From NCBI RefSeq assembly GCF_026151205.1, contig NC_087076.1:15460419-15524418 (forward strand): a DNA stretch of 64,000 bases. Direction: 5' to 3'. This document shows, in pieces, positions 36,402 to 48,613 of the stretch (position 1 is the first letter of the stretch; the number at the start of each line of letters is the position of its first letter). The position numbers and the translations under genes were made by a program. This stretch comes from Bolinopsis microptera. Taxonomy: Eukaryota > Ctenophora > Tentaculata > Lobata > Bolinopsidae. Under the pieces are notes generated by a model. That model worked only from the letters and a program-made list of their open reading frames with translations. It had not been told where the DNA came from and did no database searches.

Positions 36402-38246
36402 ATGTCCTTGAATTATGCTGCATCCCTATCAAAGTATCCTGACAAGGGCGAGCTTGGTGACGAGGAACTGATTGAAACAACTGAAAAGGTCATAGAAAAA
36501 GTATTGATCCTGGCTGGAGCTATTGAAAAGGCTCAAAATATTGTTTTTATTACTGGTGCTGGCATTAGTACTTCATCAGGGATTCCAGATTTCAGAGGTC
36601 CTAACGGGGTCTGGACTATGGAAGAAAAGGGTCTTCAGCCAACTATAAATATTGATTTTGAACTTGCCAGACCATCATACACTCATTTTGCTATAAATGC
36701 AATTCTAAACAGTGGGAAAAGTTGTTATGTCGTTAGTCAGAATGTTGACAATCTCCATCTAAAATCAGGTATTTGATCTTTAAATTATGATAAGTTCTGC
36801 ACTTTTTTAGTAAACTGAACTGTCACTTGATTATTATTTAAAATAAACGTGGAGAATCAAACTGTGCACTTTCCTTGTTTATCAAACTCTCTGTAACAGA
36901 ATTAAACGCCGCGCCTCCAATACCTTTTATCATGTCTTTATTTCAGGTTTTCCGAGAGAACATCTATCAGAAGTACATGGAAACATTTTTACAGAGAGAT
37001 GTATGACCTGTGGCAGAGAATACTTACGAGGTACTCCGACAAAAACAATAGGTCTGAAGAAAACAGGAAGATTGTGCACTACCCTGAAGGCTAATAGTAG
37101 ACCTTGTAGGTGAGATATGTGCTGAATTGGGTGGGGGGGGGGGGCATTGTGGCAATCACATTTAGTAAAACAACGTAATACAGATTGAACATAAGTTTTT
37201 AATGTGAAAGCTGTTGCTAACACATAAATATACAATATTATTTATCTTTGTAAATCTGGTCTGAATGACAAATTTTAAACAGTTTTTATCTTACTGTTTA
37301 GTGTGTGAACTGTGAAAGCAGCAACTTGCTTCTCAACTGCTGTTTGTTATTTTCATTATTCACAAAATGCCAGTTGACTTGATGATGATTAAATACCACT
37401 AAAACCCAGAGGGAAACTTGTAGACAGTGTTTTGGATTGGGAAGATAGCCTGCCCTGGGACGAGTTATATGAAAGTGAATACCAATGTTCTACTGCAGAC
37501 TTGTGTCTCATTTTAGGAACCTCCATGCAGATCCAACCAGTTGGTTAGTGTTCGTATTGTACTGAAATTTAAAAAATAATAATTTGCAGCCTACCAAAAC
37601 CAATGGTGCCCTCTCCGGGATTTTTCTTCTCGCATGATAAATATTTACTGTTATAGAAATCCTGATCAATCAATAACAATTAGAAGGGGTGGCAGACTGT
37701 TATCCGATCTTATTGTATCCCCAAAAATGCAACGTGTTCTTCATTATTTTTCGTTGTTCTAGATTATCATTTATTATCAATAAAATTTCCAAAGTTTTTC
37801 AATCGAATGAACGTTCATGAATGTTATCAGTCTTAATTCGAATACATCCAGGTAATATGCCATTCAAAACCAAGCGCTATGGAGGAGAAATCATGATTGT
37901 TAATTTACAAAAGACACGAATGGACCAACACGCTGATCTTGTTATACATGCAAAATGTGACGAAGTTTTCAGAATGTTAAGCTCTAAATTGGGGATCAAA
38001 GTGAAAGAGGAGATAATAAATATGCCAAGCTCAACTGAACTGAAAGTTATTAAAGAGGGTTATCGTCCTGATCCTCCTCCTATTGTAAAATATAAAGTTA
38101 AAAGGATTAAAGTTTGCCCTGATGTAGATCTTGGTGGTGATAGTAAGGCTGTTGATGTGAAGACAGAGAATGGTGCTCAGAAGAATAGGAATGGTAAAGT
38201 TATTGCAGATGCTAATAACGAAATAAAATCAGAAAAACTGGGTTAG
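36402..38246 (+). CDS. SIRT6: NAD-dependent protein deacylase sirtuin 6
   Basis: Coding exons 36402-36768, 36947-37109, 37410-37543 and 37852-38246 join in phase to 352 residues, close to the 355 of human SIRT6. SIRT6 is a nuclear chromatin enzyme that removes acetyl and long-chain acyl groups from histone H3 and acts in DNA repair and metabolic gene control. Visible signatures are the class IV N-terminus MSLNYAASLSKYPDKGELG, NAD-binding GAGISTSSGIPDFRGPNGVW, SQNVDNLH, catalytic His in EVHGNIF, zinc-binding CMTC with the later RLC and RPC cysteines, LDWEDSLP, LGTSMQIQP, and MIVNLQKTRMDQHADL. SQNVDNLH has Asn where most sirtuins have Gly. The acceptor-like ttgtag before the ATG suggests a non-coding first exon. 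The first ~95 coding bases were duplicated by the segmental duplication. Confidence 0.95.
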
Positions 38247-38307
38247 CTATCAAGTGATCCTGTTTTAGGTTTCAAGGAAATTGAATTATTATAACTTTGC
38301 CAGTAAC

Positions 38308-38363
38308 TATTTCCGCAGATGCTTACTGATCAACGCGTTGATCAGTAAGCATCTGCGGAAATA
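38308..38363. repeat. Perfect 56-bp palindrome without spacer
   Basis: tatttccgcagatgcttact plus gatcaacg, followed directly by its exact reverse complement. It starts 62 bp after the SIRT6 stop codon. Confidence 0.95.
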
Positions 38364-39218
38364 ATAGCAACGATCATAAATAATTGTAAATATGAGCTTC
38401 TGTTGGCAGTACTGGACCGATTTATTTGAATACCAAACGCTTATTTTGTTTCGTATTATTGTCAAATTTCAGATACGTTTATAAGATATATTTTGTCGCA
38501 AATTTTGTATTGCACCTTATTGCACGTGTTTCTTTCACTATATTATGTACTTTCTAAATAAGTGTTTTATCGTTCAACATCGAACAAAAGTATGCCAGAT
38601 AATTTTTCGTTAGTACAGAATCTGGGCAATAATTCTTTTTACAGGCTGTTTTTGATTTGGAATTTCCTTACAGTTCAGATACTTTGGTTCGATGAAATTG
38701 CTTTTTTATTTTATTTGTTCTTTTTCAGATATAAAGATAAATTTGATGCTTGTTATAATATTAAATAAGTATTATTTGTTTGACATATGGTTTTTTTGTG
38801 AAATTTATAGTCTTAATATATTCATTATTGGTTGTTTAACTTTCACCAATTGTTCACCATAGATACTTAGACAATTACCCTTTTTCATGCTTATTGAGTT
38901 GTTTTTCATAACTAGCTATGTAACTAGCAGCAAATTGAATAAAATTGATGTTTCTGTTCTGCATGATCATATTAAACAGCATGTTTGCTCCTGAAGTACC
39001 TTTACTAAAGGTAGGGGCTACCGGGATCGGGGGTGAATTAAGTGATAACTTTTAATTCATTTTCTTAGATAAATTGCATACTTATATGCGTGAAAGCTCT
39101 TAAATCGCCTAATAGATCTGATTCATGACCTTTCACGTATTTCACCTCCTAAATTTGTCTTCAAACTTTATATATTTTAAGATTTAAACGACTCACCTGA
39201 TAAAAGTGTCTTCCAAGG
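38364..39218. other. Intergenic / SIRT6 3' UTR to MRPS14
   Basis: AT-rich, no supported gene. Probably includes the SIRT6 3' UTR and MRPS14 promoter. Confidence 0.4.
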
Positions 39219-40433
39219 ATGTTTACAAACTGTGTCACCAAAGTTCCCTCTTTATGTCCGAACATTAACTCAGTTCGGTTTTCTCATAGAGCTGTTAAAA
39301 AGACTATCGGAAATAATTACCTGCGGCAGATGAAGAGAATGCACTTTTACGATCGATTACAGTAGGTTACGAATTTTTCAAAACTTTGTTGAGATGATTA
39401 AAATTCAGTGCAGGTTTTGTGAAAATGTTTAAATCGTTTCGGGACACTTTTTCGTGTATTTCACCCTCTTCAGTCGTCTGAACTGACAATGTCAACGTTT
39501 TCAGGCTAGAGACAATATCAGAGTCTGATCTATTACCATCGAAGATAAAAGCACAAGCAGCCGCTGATATCAAACAACTTCCTAAATATAGTCACAAAAA
39601 CACTGAAACTGATAAGTATGCATATTTTCAGTTTCATTTCACTCACCCGTAGCTGTCATGTGATGTGCTTTAAATTGTGATGGAAAATTCCTATTTTGTT
39701 TACCTGCTTTACATGGTATTATTTTAATGATGCCTGGGGAAATAACAAACTTTTCCTCAGATGCGCTCTTACTGGTCATTTACTGGGCTGTGTGAACGAT
39801 TACAAGATAAACAGAAAGATATTCAGAGACCTAGCCATAAAGGGCAACATCTCTGGAATTAAATTTGTGAGTAATTGCTAGTTCCTAGTAAAAGGTAGCA
39901 TTAGGCACTATAAATATCAATAAACGTCTGACTTTTTGGACTGATAAATGTATATGAAGTTAATTTTGGGTCACTTTGAACTTGTTTTCTCCTTTATTGG
40001 CGTAATAAATATCATACGATGGTAAAATGTTGAAATGATCTATTTTTCCAATACCCTCTGAGTCTTCAAAACTATTGAGCACTTATTTTCTTTCACAAAC
40101 AAGACTGATCATAACAACACAATATACCCTCTCAACACATACCCTAACAACCCCCTAACAACACCCAATCAACACATGATACCCTCTCAGTGGAGATACC
40201 CTAACTACAGCCGATGGGACAAAGAAAAGCTGATATTCAGACTGATCCAGCTTGGTAATGACTCCTACCACCAGAACATGACTAAGGAGCTGTGCAGGTC
40301 TGATCCAGAGTTTGAAGATATCTACAAACGGAGAATGAGCGAGGAAAAGGCTGACGCGCGAACTAATGACTATGTTTGGTGTATGAGGAGGAATTTTACT
40401 CCTGACAAATGGAATGATGACTATCGGTTTTGA
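39219..40433 (+). CDS. MRPS14: Mitochondrial small ribosomal subunit protein uS14 (MRPS14)
   Basis: Exons 39219-39361, 39505-39615, 39761-39866 and 40191-40433 join without stops (200 residues). The protein belongs to the mitochondrial 28S ribosomal subunit; the short basic N-terminus would fit a mitochondrial targeting sequence. The uS14 signature is seen as LLPSKIKAQAAADIKQLPK, CALTGHLLGCVNDYKINR and KIFRDLAIKGNISGIKFW, matching the family's ILPKILQ…, R-C-V-T-S-R-P and FRHLADHGQLSGI blocks. The usual protein ends one or two residues after this motif. Here a fourth exon adds about 80 acidic/basic residues (RWDKEKLIFRLIQLGNDSYH… NDDYRF). The donor of exon 3 (gtgagt) and acceptor (ctctcag) are good. 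If it were read through, translation would stop after four residues. Confidence 0.82.
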
Positions 40434-41302
40434 GATTTGGTGCTGATTATAGTTTGAATGATTTGTGAACATGTGCTGATGTTGAGAGTAAAGTTAACTT
40501 ATTTTGTGTTACTTTTAAGGTGAAATTGCATCTTTATAATTATAACGAGTAGACATTTTTGATATAGGCTGGAAGTTTGGGTTCCAACTCCTAGGATTGA
40601 GACTTAGATAATTTCTGCTCCTTCATACAATTCGTATACACTATTATACATTTCCATTTGTACAATGTGCAGTTTCATTACTTAAAGTTCAATGCAGTTA
40701 ACTCCCAAGTGATTCCATACACTTACAGTCGATGAGTGGTTTGCTAATTGCATGAGAATAAAATCTGTAATGAATAAAAAATAACTTCTAACATTTATTA
40801 CACGCTTCGACATTAAAATAAACCCAGCAAAGATGTACATTTAAGTCATTCAATCGAGACTTAGTGATGAAATATCATGTCAAGATTATGGACTTTTTAT
40901 CAGTTCAGAATTAGTGGACAAATATTTGTATTAAGTTACCAAAATTATGCACTTTCATATCAGCTTAGACATTATAGACAAATATTAGGAAAATTATCAA
41001 ACGCTAGGTGGAAATAAAACGTCTTTAGGGCATTTTAAAAACATTCTACAGATGATAATGATCTCACTGAGTAGGGTAGTCCATTCCAAATTTTTGGTCC
41101 ACAAAACATAAATGCAGTTCTCTAGTTTGATGTGTCCTTATAAGTACTGAGCAGCTATGTTATTAAGACACTTGAAGACCAGAAGTGATATTTTGAACTT
41201 GATTCTGAACCGAACATGAATGATAAAATTGGCGCATTTGAATAAAGTTGTAACTCATCACTCGTTCTTATATGTCGAAATCTCATTTTTTAAATTTTAA
41301 GG
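40434..41302. other. Intergenic MRPS14 to OS-9
   Basis: No supported gene. Contains poly(A)-signal-like aataaa motifs near 40760-40790. Confidence 0.35.
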
Positions 41303-44300
41303 ATGGTCTTAAAATGGCTGCTTCCCCTGATGTACTACGGGGCGTTATCGTTTGTTTACAACATTGAGGAGATAGAACATTTGAAGTATGGTATCGAGAT
41401 AAACGCTCACCCAGTTCTCAGATCCCAGGTTACTGACCCGCATTATATTCTTGTTGATTTCCAATATCTCTCACGGGATCAAATCTTGTATCATTCATAC
41501 ATACAGATCCGCGGTGGACTTTCTGATAACTTTTGTTGAGTATTTTACACAACACTTTGAAATCAAAAACTGACTATAATTTCACATAGTTTAACACCCA
41601 CAGTTACCCGAGTTGGAACATATAATAATGAAGTCGAAGTACGACCAGGAATATTCTTGTATCATACCCAACGTCGCTACTAAAGAGAATAAAGATACTG
41701 ATCTTGAGAATGTCTTCAAATCATTCGCTTCCAGATTCATGTCTAATCAATGTATTCATAGGGTTCGTCTTTCAATAATTTGGGGAATTTGAAACCTCTT
41801 TATATTCAGCAGTATTACTATTGATAAGCCCTCTCTTTTTTGATAACTAGAAGCTTATAAGCTATTCATATTTTCCATCCAAAAGAATGTAACAAATCAC
41901 AGCTTATAAACACCACTTTTACAGACCAAAGGATGGTGGACATACAGAGTTTGTTACGGCAACATAATCCAACAGTACCATCAACCAGGTTAGCTTTTCT
42001 TTAACTAGATATAATATTGTGCCGCTAAAATAAATTTAAGTTGATGAGGAACCCTCTCCCTCTCCCTCTCCCTCTCCCTCTCCCTCTCCCTCTCCCTCTC
42101 CCTCTCCCTCTCCCTCTCCCTCTCCCTCTCCCTCTCCCTCTCCCTCTCCCTCTCCCTCTCCTTCTCCCTCTTCTTCTCCCTCTCCCTCTCCTTCTCCCAC
42201 TTCCTCTTGCTCTCCCTCTCCTTCTCCGTCTTCCTCTCGCTCTCCCTCTCCTTTTCCCTCTCATTCTCCCTCTCCTTCTCGCTCTCCTTCTCCTTCTCCC
42301 TCTCCCTCTCCCTCTCCCTCTCCCTCTCCCTCTCCTTTTCCCTCTCCCTCTCCCGCTCCTTTTCCCTCTCATTCTCCCTCTCCCTCTCCCTCTCCCTCTC
42401 CCTCTCCCTCTCCCTCTCCCTCTCCCTCTCCCTCTCCCTCTCCCTTTCCCTATCCCTCTCCCTATCCCTATCCCTCTCCATTCTCCCTATCCCTCTCCCC
42501 CTCCCTCTCCCCCTACTACTTCCCCCTACTTCCCTCTGCCGCTCAATATCTTCTTCGCTTTATATGTTGTTTTCTCTCAGATAGATCTCCCTCTCCCTCT
42601 CCTTTTCCCTCTCCCTCTCCCTCTCCCTCTCCCTCTCCCTCTCCCTCTCCCTCTCCCTCTCCCTCTCCCTCTCCCTCTCCTTCTCCCTCTCCCTCTCCCT
42701 CTCCCTCTCCCTTTCCCTCTCCCTATCCCTCTCCCTATCCCTATCCCTATCCCTATCCCTATCCCTATCCCTATCCCTCTCCTTTCTCCCTCTCCCTCTC
42801 CCTCTCCCTCTCCCCTACTACTTCCCCCTACTTCCCTCTGCCGCTCAATATCTTCTTCGCTTTATATGTTGTTTCCTCTCAGATAGGAGAATGCAGGGGG
42901 TCCTACCCGAGGAAGTGTCGATATTAGGTCGCTATGATAGAGACATGAACTGGACACAAGAACTAAGTAACCCTGTAAGTATATGAGGTTAAACTCTAAT
43001 AGGTCTTTTAATATTTGAAAAACTTGTTAAATAGCGTGAGCCAAAGGTGATTCAGTGTTATCTCAGAAAAATATCGGTAGGATCTGAGTTATGGTCCTGT
43101 AGAATAACTGCAGCTTAATATGTGTTGGTACATGCTGCCTAATGCCTATTGTTGCAATGAAAGAAATTTCTTCATATTTTCCATTTTTGTGTTATGTTAA
43201 ATCAAATTAAATTAAATTAAAAATACAAAATAAAACGATTTTGTTTGGAGTTAGGGTTCTTTTTTATTTTTTTTGAGATTTTCTGTTTTATGATAATAAT
43301 GGTATAACATAATATGAATAATCGAACTCAGATTATATTCAATTATTTTAAATTGAATAACGTCAATTTATCAAATTTTCAACTTATCAATTAAGCTGAT
43401 AAAACTTGACTGATTGAATTCAAATGTTAATAATCGAATAATCAAAATTCAAAACCTTAAAACATTATACTTAATAACATTCAAAATTAAATTTTCGACT
43501 GTTCAAAATTCAAATAGTAAAACTTAATGATCACATTGTTAATTTATCGATCCACGATCATTTCAAAATCAAAACAAATGCCCATATTTACAATATGTAA
43601 TCTCTTAACATGAAATATGAGTTTTCTTCACCATCTATTTATTAATCAGATTAGTCACCAATCTGATTAATTCATCAATCTGGAAAATCCATCAATCCAT
43701 GTTGCAATATCTATAGCATATAAGATTTTGACGAGCTGAAATTCGTCCGATATCTTTCATGAACACGTGTAATGGTGTGTCTATTGCAGCAAGTTATTTA
43801 CACGATGAACTTGTCCTGCTTCTTGTATGCTCCTGGTAAAGGCAAGTCCAGACTATCTGGCCCGTGAAAGTAGTTCCGAAGCTTCACGAACAAGGAACAT
43901 CCTCTTTGGGTCTTGGACGTTTCGTAGAAGTTTGGCATTGGTAATGCGTAGCTGTCAGGTTTCGTGAATCTGTAAGGTAATTTCTTAGAGCACACTTACG
44001 TTTAACATACAGGGTAAATTTGTTTATTAAGTATTTGCTACTTAGATTTTTAATTGTTCAAAAACTTAAAACAAGTTAAAGTGCCTTTAAAGCTTACCTG
44101 CACAAAATATGGGAGAATATTAGGAGGGCAGCAGCTAGGGCCAAACCTTTCCCAGCAACATTTCTTCCATTCTTCGCTGCCATATCATTTGCATCTTGCA
44201 GCACCGGTTCAACGTAGCTCCGGTAGGTATATGACATTTTAAAGTTTGCCATTGGTTTTGAAAAGTAGGAATGTCCTACCAGTGTAGCCTCCCCTTCCAA

Positions 44301-47300
44301 ATCAACCATCTTGCCTGTAAATAATCATGTCGTTTAGTTATTTGTTGTTGTTAGATTCTTCCATTTGTTGAACAAAAATCAGGTGAAAAATCGTTTTATA
44401 CTTTTCCATAATGATTGAAAAATTTAAAGAAAACTTACGCTCCCATCTCTGAATCTCTTCGTACAGTTCCGAAGTTCTTATTCCAACTTTCTGGTGTAGG
44501 TGGTACAGTTCAAGGAAGCATTTGTCGCTCAGGTGAGTTTGTGGCATTTCGGGGTCGACTGGTACTCGGCACACTCTATCGAGCAACTCAAAGTATTTAT
44601 CTTCCTCCATCAACACAACCTCTGAAACAACAGGAATTTGTAAAGGTGATCTTTTGAGTGATGTTTTTGTTCTCTAAAAAGAGGGGAAATTGGAATTCAA
44701 AAACTTGGAATTCAAGAAAATCGCATAACAGAAGAGTCGGTATTTACTTTGGCGTTGGGAGACTCCAAGAAGCCCGGATTCCGTGAGAATAAGCAGAGTC
44801 ACCGCTGCAGCACTAATAAGTGCAACAAACATCTTTATCTTCATGATTGGTTGTAAGTTTAACCAATAAGTATTTGTCAAATAGTAAACGAGAGTAGTTG
44901 ATTTTACAACAAAAGTGATTTAATAATTGAGAAACTGAGGTTCACGTGCAAAACACAGGGAAATTGTCAGGTTATTCTCGTTGTTATGTTGCTACGTGCT
45001 CCTTTATAATGCACGTGCATCTTTTTTCTACTTTGAAAAATGGTGATGAAATTTTCTTCACTGTTTATCCAATTAAGTGATTGTCCCCATATGATGATTC
45101 ATTGGATTGTTTTGTTGACTTCTAATCTATAGACATATCCTTATGTACGCAGGTCTGCTTTAATTGGAAACATTAGCAAAAGTCTGATACCTCATAGATA
45201 CCGTTTTTGATCCATTTTATTCTGAAATTCAGCTATTATTAGATTTATCGGTGGAAATTTATATGATAACTGCTTCGGAATGATCAATAACAAGCTCCGT
45301 CCTCTTCTACTCATTGTTTCTCATTCAGAATGATGGCGGCGATACAAAAATTTCATGCTGTAGATAGAACGCGCGGAGTAAAATTTTGTAAACAATACGC
45401 AGCGTGATCACGTACGTTTATCGCGCGTTCTTGTCGCTTCCAACATAGCAAGTTTTATACCACGTTCGATAACAAAACACTGTCCCGCTATTATAATATT
45501 GCAACACTATTTCAGAGTATCAAGTACTACGAACAAATGCCGGTCGCTCACAAACAATATTTCCTAAACGGTGATTTCTGCGGAGATAGCGGGATGAATC
45601 GCCAAGCTACAGTTTCGGTAAGACACTATATTTCCTTGTTGTAATTGAAAGTTGATCAAGGAAAACTAATCAAATAATCCAATTGATCGTGGTGATTGTT
45701 AATCGTCCAATCCGTCTATTCAGTTCCCTTCAGTACGTATGTGATCCGGACGCGAATTCGGACTTTATTGCGCTGATAGATGAACGAACTGTCTGTGTTT
45801 ACAAAATAGTAATACATACAGCCCGGATGTGCAAACACGACTTCTTCATGCCAGGACACACCGCTGTCAAACACAGAATATCTTGTAGCCCTATCGTCAG
45901 CTCAGTGAAAACTCCTGAAAAGCAAGGTTCATCTTTACTCTTTAGTATTATATATTATAACAGTTCACTAGTTCACTGTAGTGGCAGATCGCTAAATGAT
46001 ACAAAATTTACAAAATTGTACGCCTGATTAAAAAGATATAAGTAAAAAGTGGAAAATAACAGCAGAAATTCCCTCAGAGCGGCGACCAAAAATAGCAAAA
46101 CCTTTACTGGCACCTTCGTGGGTGGGTAATAATCCCACATCTGACAATTACTCACTTAAAAACTACCTGGAGGATGTAGCTGACGAGGAGAAACAGGCAC
46201 CGCTCAGAGCCCTCAAGAAAATGTTTAAATCAGCTGTGAACGAAATGAAAAGCGATATTAACAAACTTAAAAGTAAGCATTGTTATGTTATTTTAATCAT
46301 CGATGACCCAGCTTCATGCATTTCTATTTCATAAACTGTAATCACGGTTCAACTGTTAGTTGATGGTTATTATTTGGATGATTTCTCAGAGCTAAATGAC
46401 AGAGGAAACATCAAGAACCCTGAGTTAGCCGATATCAACCTGGATAATATATCAGACGATGATCTGAGCAATATTTTTCAATCTGAAGAGGTAATTATAC
46501 ATGACAATGACATTAATTTCCCTGCTAGCAATACCAAATGAAATTTACCAGGCAGAAAGGAGCGACTAAGTAAAAATTAAAAAACCCGAAAAAACATTAT
46601 TCGGAATCCAAAAAACTGGCTGCCCAAAAAATATAAGACTTAGTTATAAATAATTGAACTGTACCAGCATCCAAGATTTATTGATTTTGTCCCTAACAAA
46701 GCTGATAGCTAAGTCATGATTTATCTCAACAAAGCCTAATTTGCGAAAGTACATTCCAATTACGTTTTTTTGCTCATTATTAGGCAATGTCCTAGACTTT
46801 GTTTGCCAGAAACCAATAATGATAGCCCCGACTTTGAGCGCCAGTATTTTATTTGTACAATTATTATACCCATTTTAAGAGGAGCACATCTAATTAGGAT
46901 AATATTTATTGTAAAAATCTTTTCCCTGCATCTGGATCACACCATTTCGTGACGGGATACTTGTGCCCTTTTTGTTAACTTAGACTACTTGGGCAATGTG
47001 ACTTTTTCCAACCTCTCCCAAATTAACAGTGGTCTTGTCACTCACTTACCTCTACAATTCGTACAGTTGGAGAGCACGATAAACAGGCTAGCCAAGTCCA
47101 CTCAACAGCAAGTCGAAGCTTGGAAACACAAGGCTCAACAGCTGCAGCAAAAACCTGCCATAGAAATTAAAGTTATTTACCGGTATAATAAAAACTGAAT
47201 CCTCTATCTTACTCATTCTATGTTTGCTAATAGTCGATGTTATCTACAGTTATACAGAAGTTTAGAGTGCTTTTCCATATGTATAATCCTAATATTGCAG

Positions 47301-47753
47301 TGATGCAGACGGTAACGTGAAGATAAGTGACGCTGACAGAAACACACCTGAAATACATGAAACTGTTCTTCGGCTCATGGTAAGTTTTAACTCTCCATTC
47401 CAAACTTTATCTGCGGTTTTAACATAATGTTAACATATCATGTACCTCCATTTAGTTACTTTACTTTACTTTAGGACATATGACCAACAGTGCAATGGAG
47501 AATCTTCAAAATACGAACAGCTAAAGAAATGAGCACCTAATTAATTGCTAATTGCTAGTTGCTAATTGCTAACCTCTCTTGCTGACAGGACGCAGGTACA
47601 GAGGAAAGAGTTGAGACGAGGAGACTTCAGACTCTTCAGAACGCGTATCATTTTGTGGACCCTAGCATGGAACACGGGGAAAGTGACCCTGACGGTAATG
47701 AACCCGCTTCAGATGCTGGGGAGGCTGTCTCGGAGGAAGACACGCTTCCTTGA
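41303..47753 (+). CDS. OS9: OS-9, ER lectin of the ERAD pathway
   Basis: OS-9 reads trimmed mannose glycans on misfolded glycoproteins in the ER lumen and passes them to the SEL1L-HRD1 ligase. Exons seen: 41303-41428 (signal peptide, then [12 protein letters not shown]), 41604-41762, 41925-41988 ([19 protein letters not shown], the start of the MRH lectin domain with its Trp pair), 42883-42974, 45516-45617 ([17 protein letters not shown]), 45734-45926 ([17 protein letters not shown], the Glu end of the MRH sugar site), 46063-46272, 46390-46490, ~46984-47182 (ends AIEIKVIYR, as in vertebrate OS-9), 47301-47379 and 47589-47753. Joins are in phase except between 46490 and 46984, where a small exon may be missed. 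No C-terminal KDEL. Another gene is nested antisense in the 42975-45515 intron. That intron's neighbour upstream ends in an 850-bp polypyrimidine array. Confidence 0.88.
42046..42888. repeat. Polypyrimidine (ccctct)n array with duplicated splice acceptor
   Basis: Two blocks of hexamer repeats (ctccct, with ccttct, ccttttc and ccctat variants) at ~42046-42530 and ~42590-42800. Each is followed by the same ~100-bp non-repetitive tail (cctctgccgctcaatatctt … ctctcag). The second tail ends at the true OS-9 exon acceptor (42881-42882); the first carries an equivalent AG at 42579-42580 followed by atag and then more repeat. Long open frames here (Leu-Pro or Arg-Glu dipeptides) are artefacts. Confidence 0.95.
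43798..44844 (-). CDS. Unrecognised secreted/membrane protein gene nested in an OS-9 intron
   Basis: Four exons on the minus strand, 44844-44748, 44621-44439, 44314-44098 and 43969-43798, join with proper GT-AG sites and consistent phases (1, 1, 2) into 222 residues with no stop, which is strong evidence for a real gene. The protein starts with a hydrophobic signal-like segment ([20 protein letters not shown]). It continues with a charged, probably helical region ([38 protein letters not shown]), a second hydrophobic segment ([18 protein letters not shown]), and a tail rich in Tyr, Pro and Lys ending QDKFIV. I do not recognise the family. An extracellular or membrane-anchored product is plausible from the leader. 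It lies wholly within the 42975-45515 intron of OS-9 on the opposite strand. Confidence 0.72.
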
Positions 47754-48613
47754 TTGGAGGAAGTCTCCGGAAAACGTTTTCAGATTATTCGGTTTTATCA
47801 GGAATCAGGATTGTGATGCACTATTTTCGTTTGTGTCTTATCTTGTAGATAAGTGTTTTGGTTGTAAACAGAAGATTTTGGTAGGTTATTAATGTAGCTG
47901 TGTGATTTGTCTTTGGATTTTTTTGAGGTCAATTTAAATTAAAAATTAGGTAAAATGATTTCTCTATTAATAATTTTGTCATTATCATTTATCAATCATA
48001 TTTTCTGTTAATACTGGCTGGAATCTTACATTTGGGATAAATTCAAAATGATTGATGTTTCTGATTTAACTTAAACAATGTTTGTACAATTTTAAATTAA
48101 ATGAGTAGAAATGTAATACTCTTGAGTTATGACTATGTATAAACAGTACTGAGTACATCTGATAGATAATTAGAATTTCCCTGTACTTACGGTCGGTGAG
48201 AAATTTTTTATTCTCTTAAATTAAGTTTAAATTGTAACAATTTGTAATTTGATATTTATTTTTGCGTTAATTATTCTGATTTAGATAACAGAAATTGACA
48301 TGTGTGTTGATGACGACAAACTTAACATATTTTTCCAGTCTTGATATTTGCATGAGTTATAAATAATTCTGAGAGTTAAAGAAGTTAAACGTTAAGAAAT
48401 ATTATGTAAATACCCTAAAAGTAGACTCCGAAATATTTTAAACAATCCCACCGTATCTTCACTCAGTTTCACCTCCAACATAAAACCTGTCAGAACTGAC
48501 AAAAATCAGCTGTTTTTCACCCTCTCGGGAACATTCCGAATACTCTGAATATTTCGTTAAAGACCTGCTGACAAGAGGCTCTTTGACAATTTGTAAATTT
48601 TAGGTTAGCGGAA
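47754..48613. other. Intergenic OS-9 to POLR2G
   Basis: AT-rich, no supported gene. It should hold the OS-9 3' end and POLR2G promoter. Confidence 0.4.

Larger units (their letters stand above)
26389..36496. repeat. Tandem segmental duplication, copy B
   Basis: Starts with tactaggccgagctg, the same bases that open copy A, and ends within SIRT6 exon 1 at the point where copy A was cut (catagaa, ~36496), then continues seamlessly into the complete SIRT6. It preserves empty target sites for the copy A insertions (TA site near 26495; TTAA at 30081-30084). Confidence 0.9.

Noticed and set aside
42041..42886. Long open frames of Leu-Pro or Arg-Glu/Arg-Gly dipeptides on both strands
   Set aside because: They are simple translations of the (ccctct)n array; every frame is open because the repeat contains no stop.
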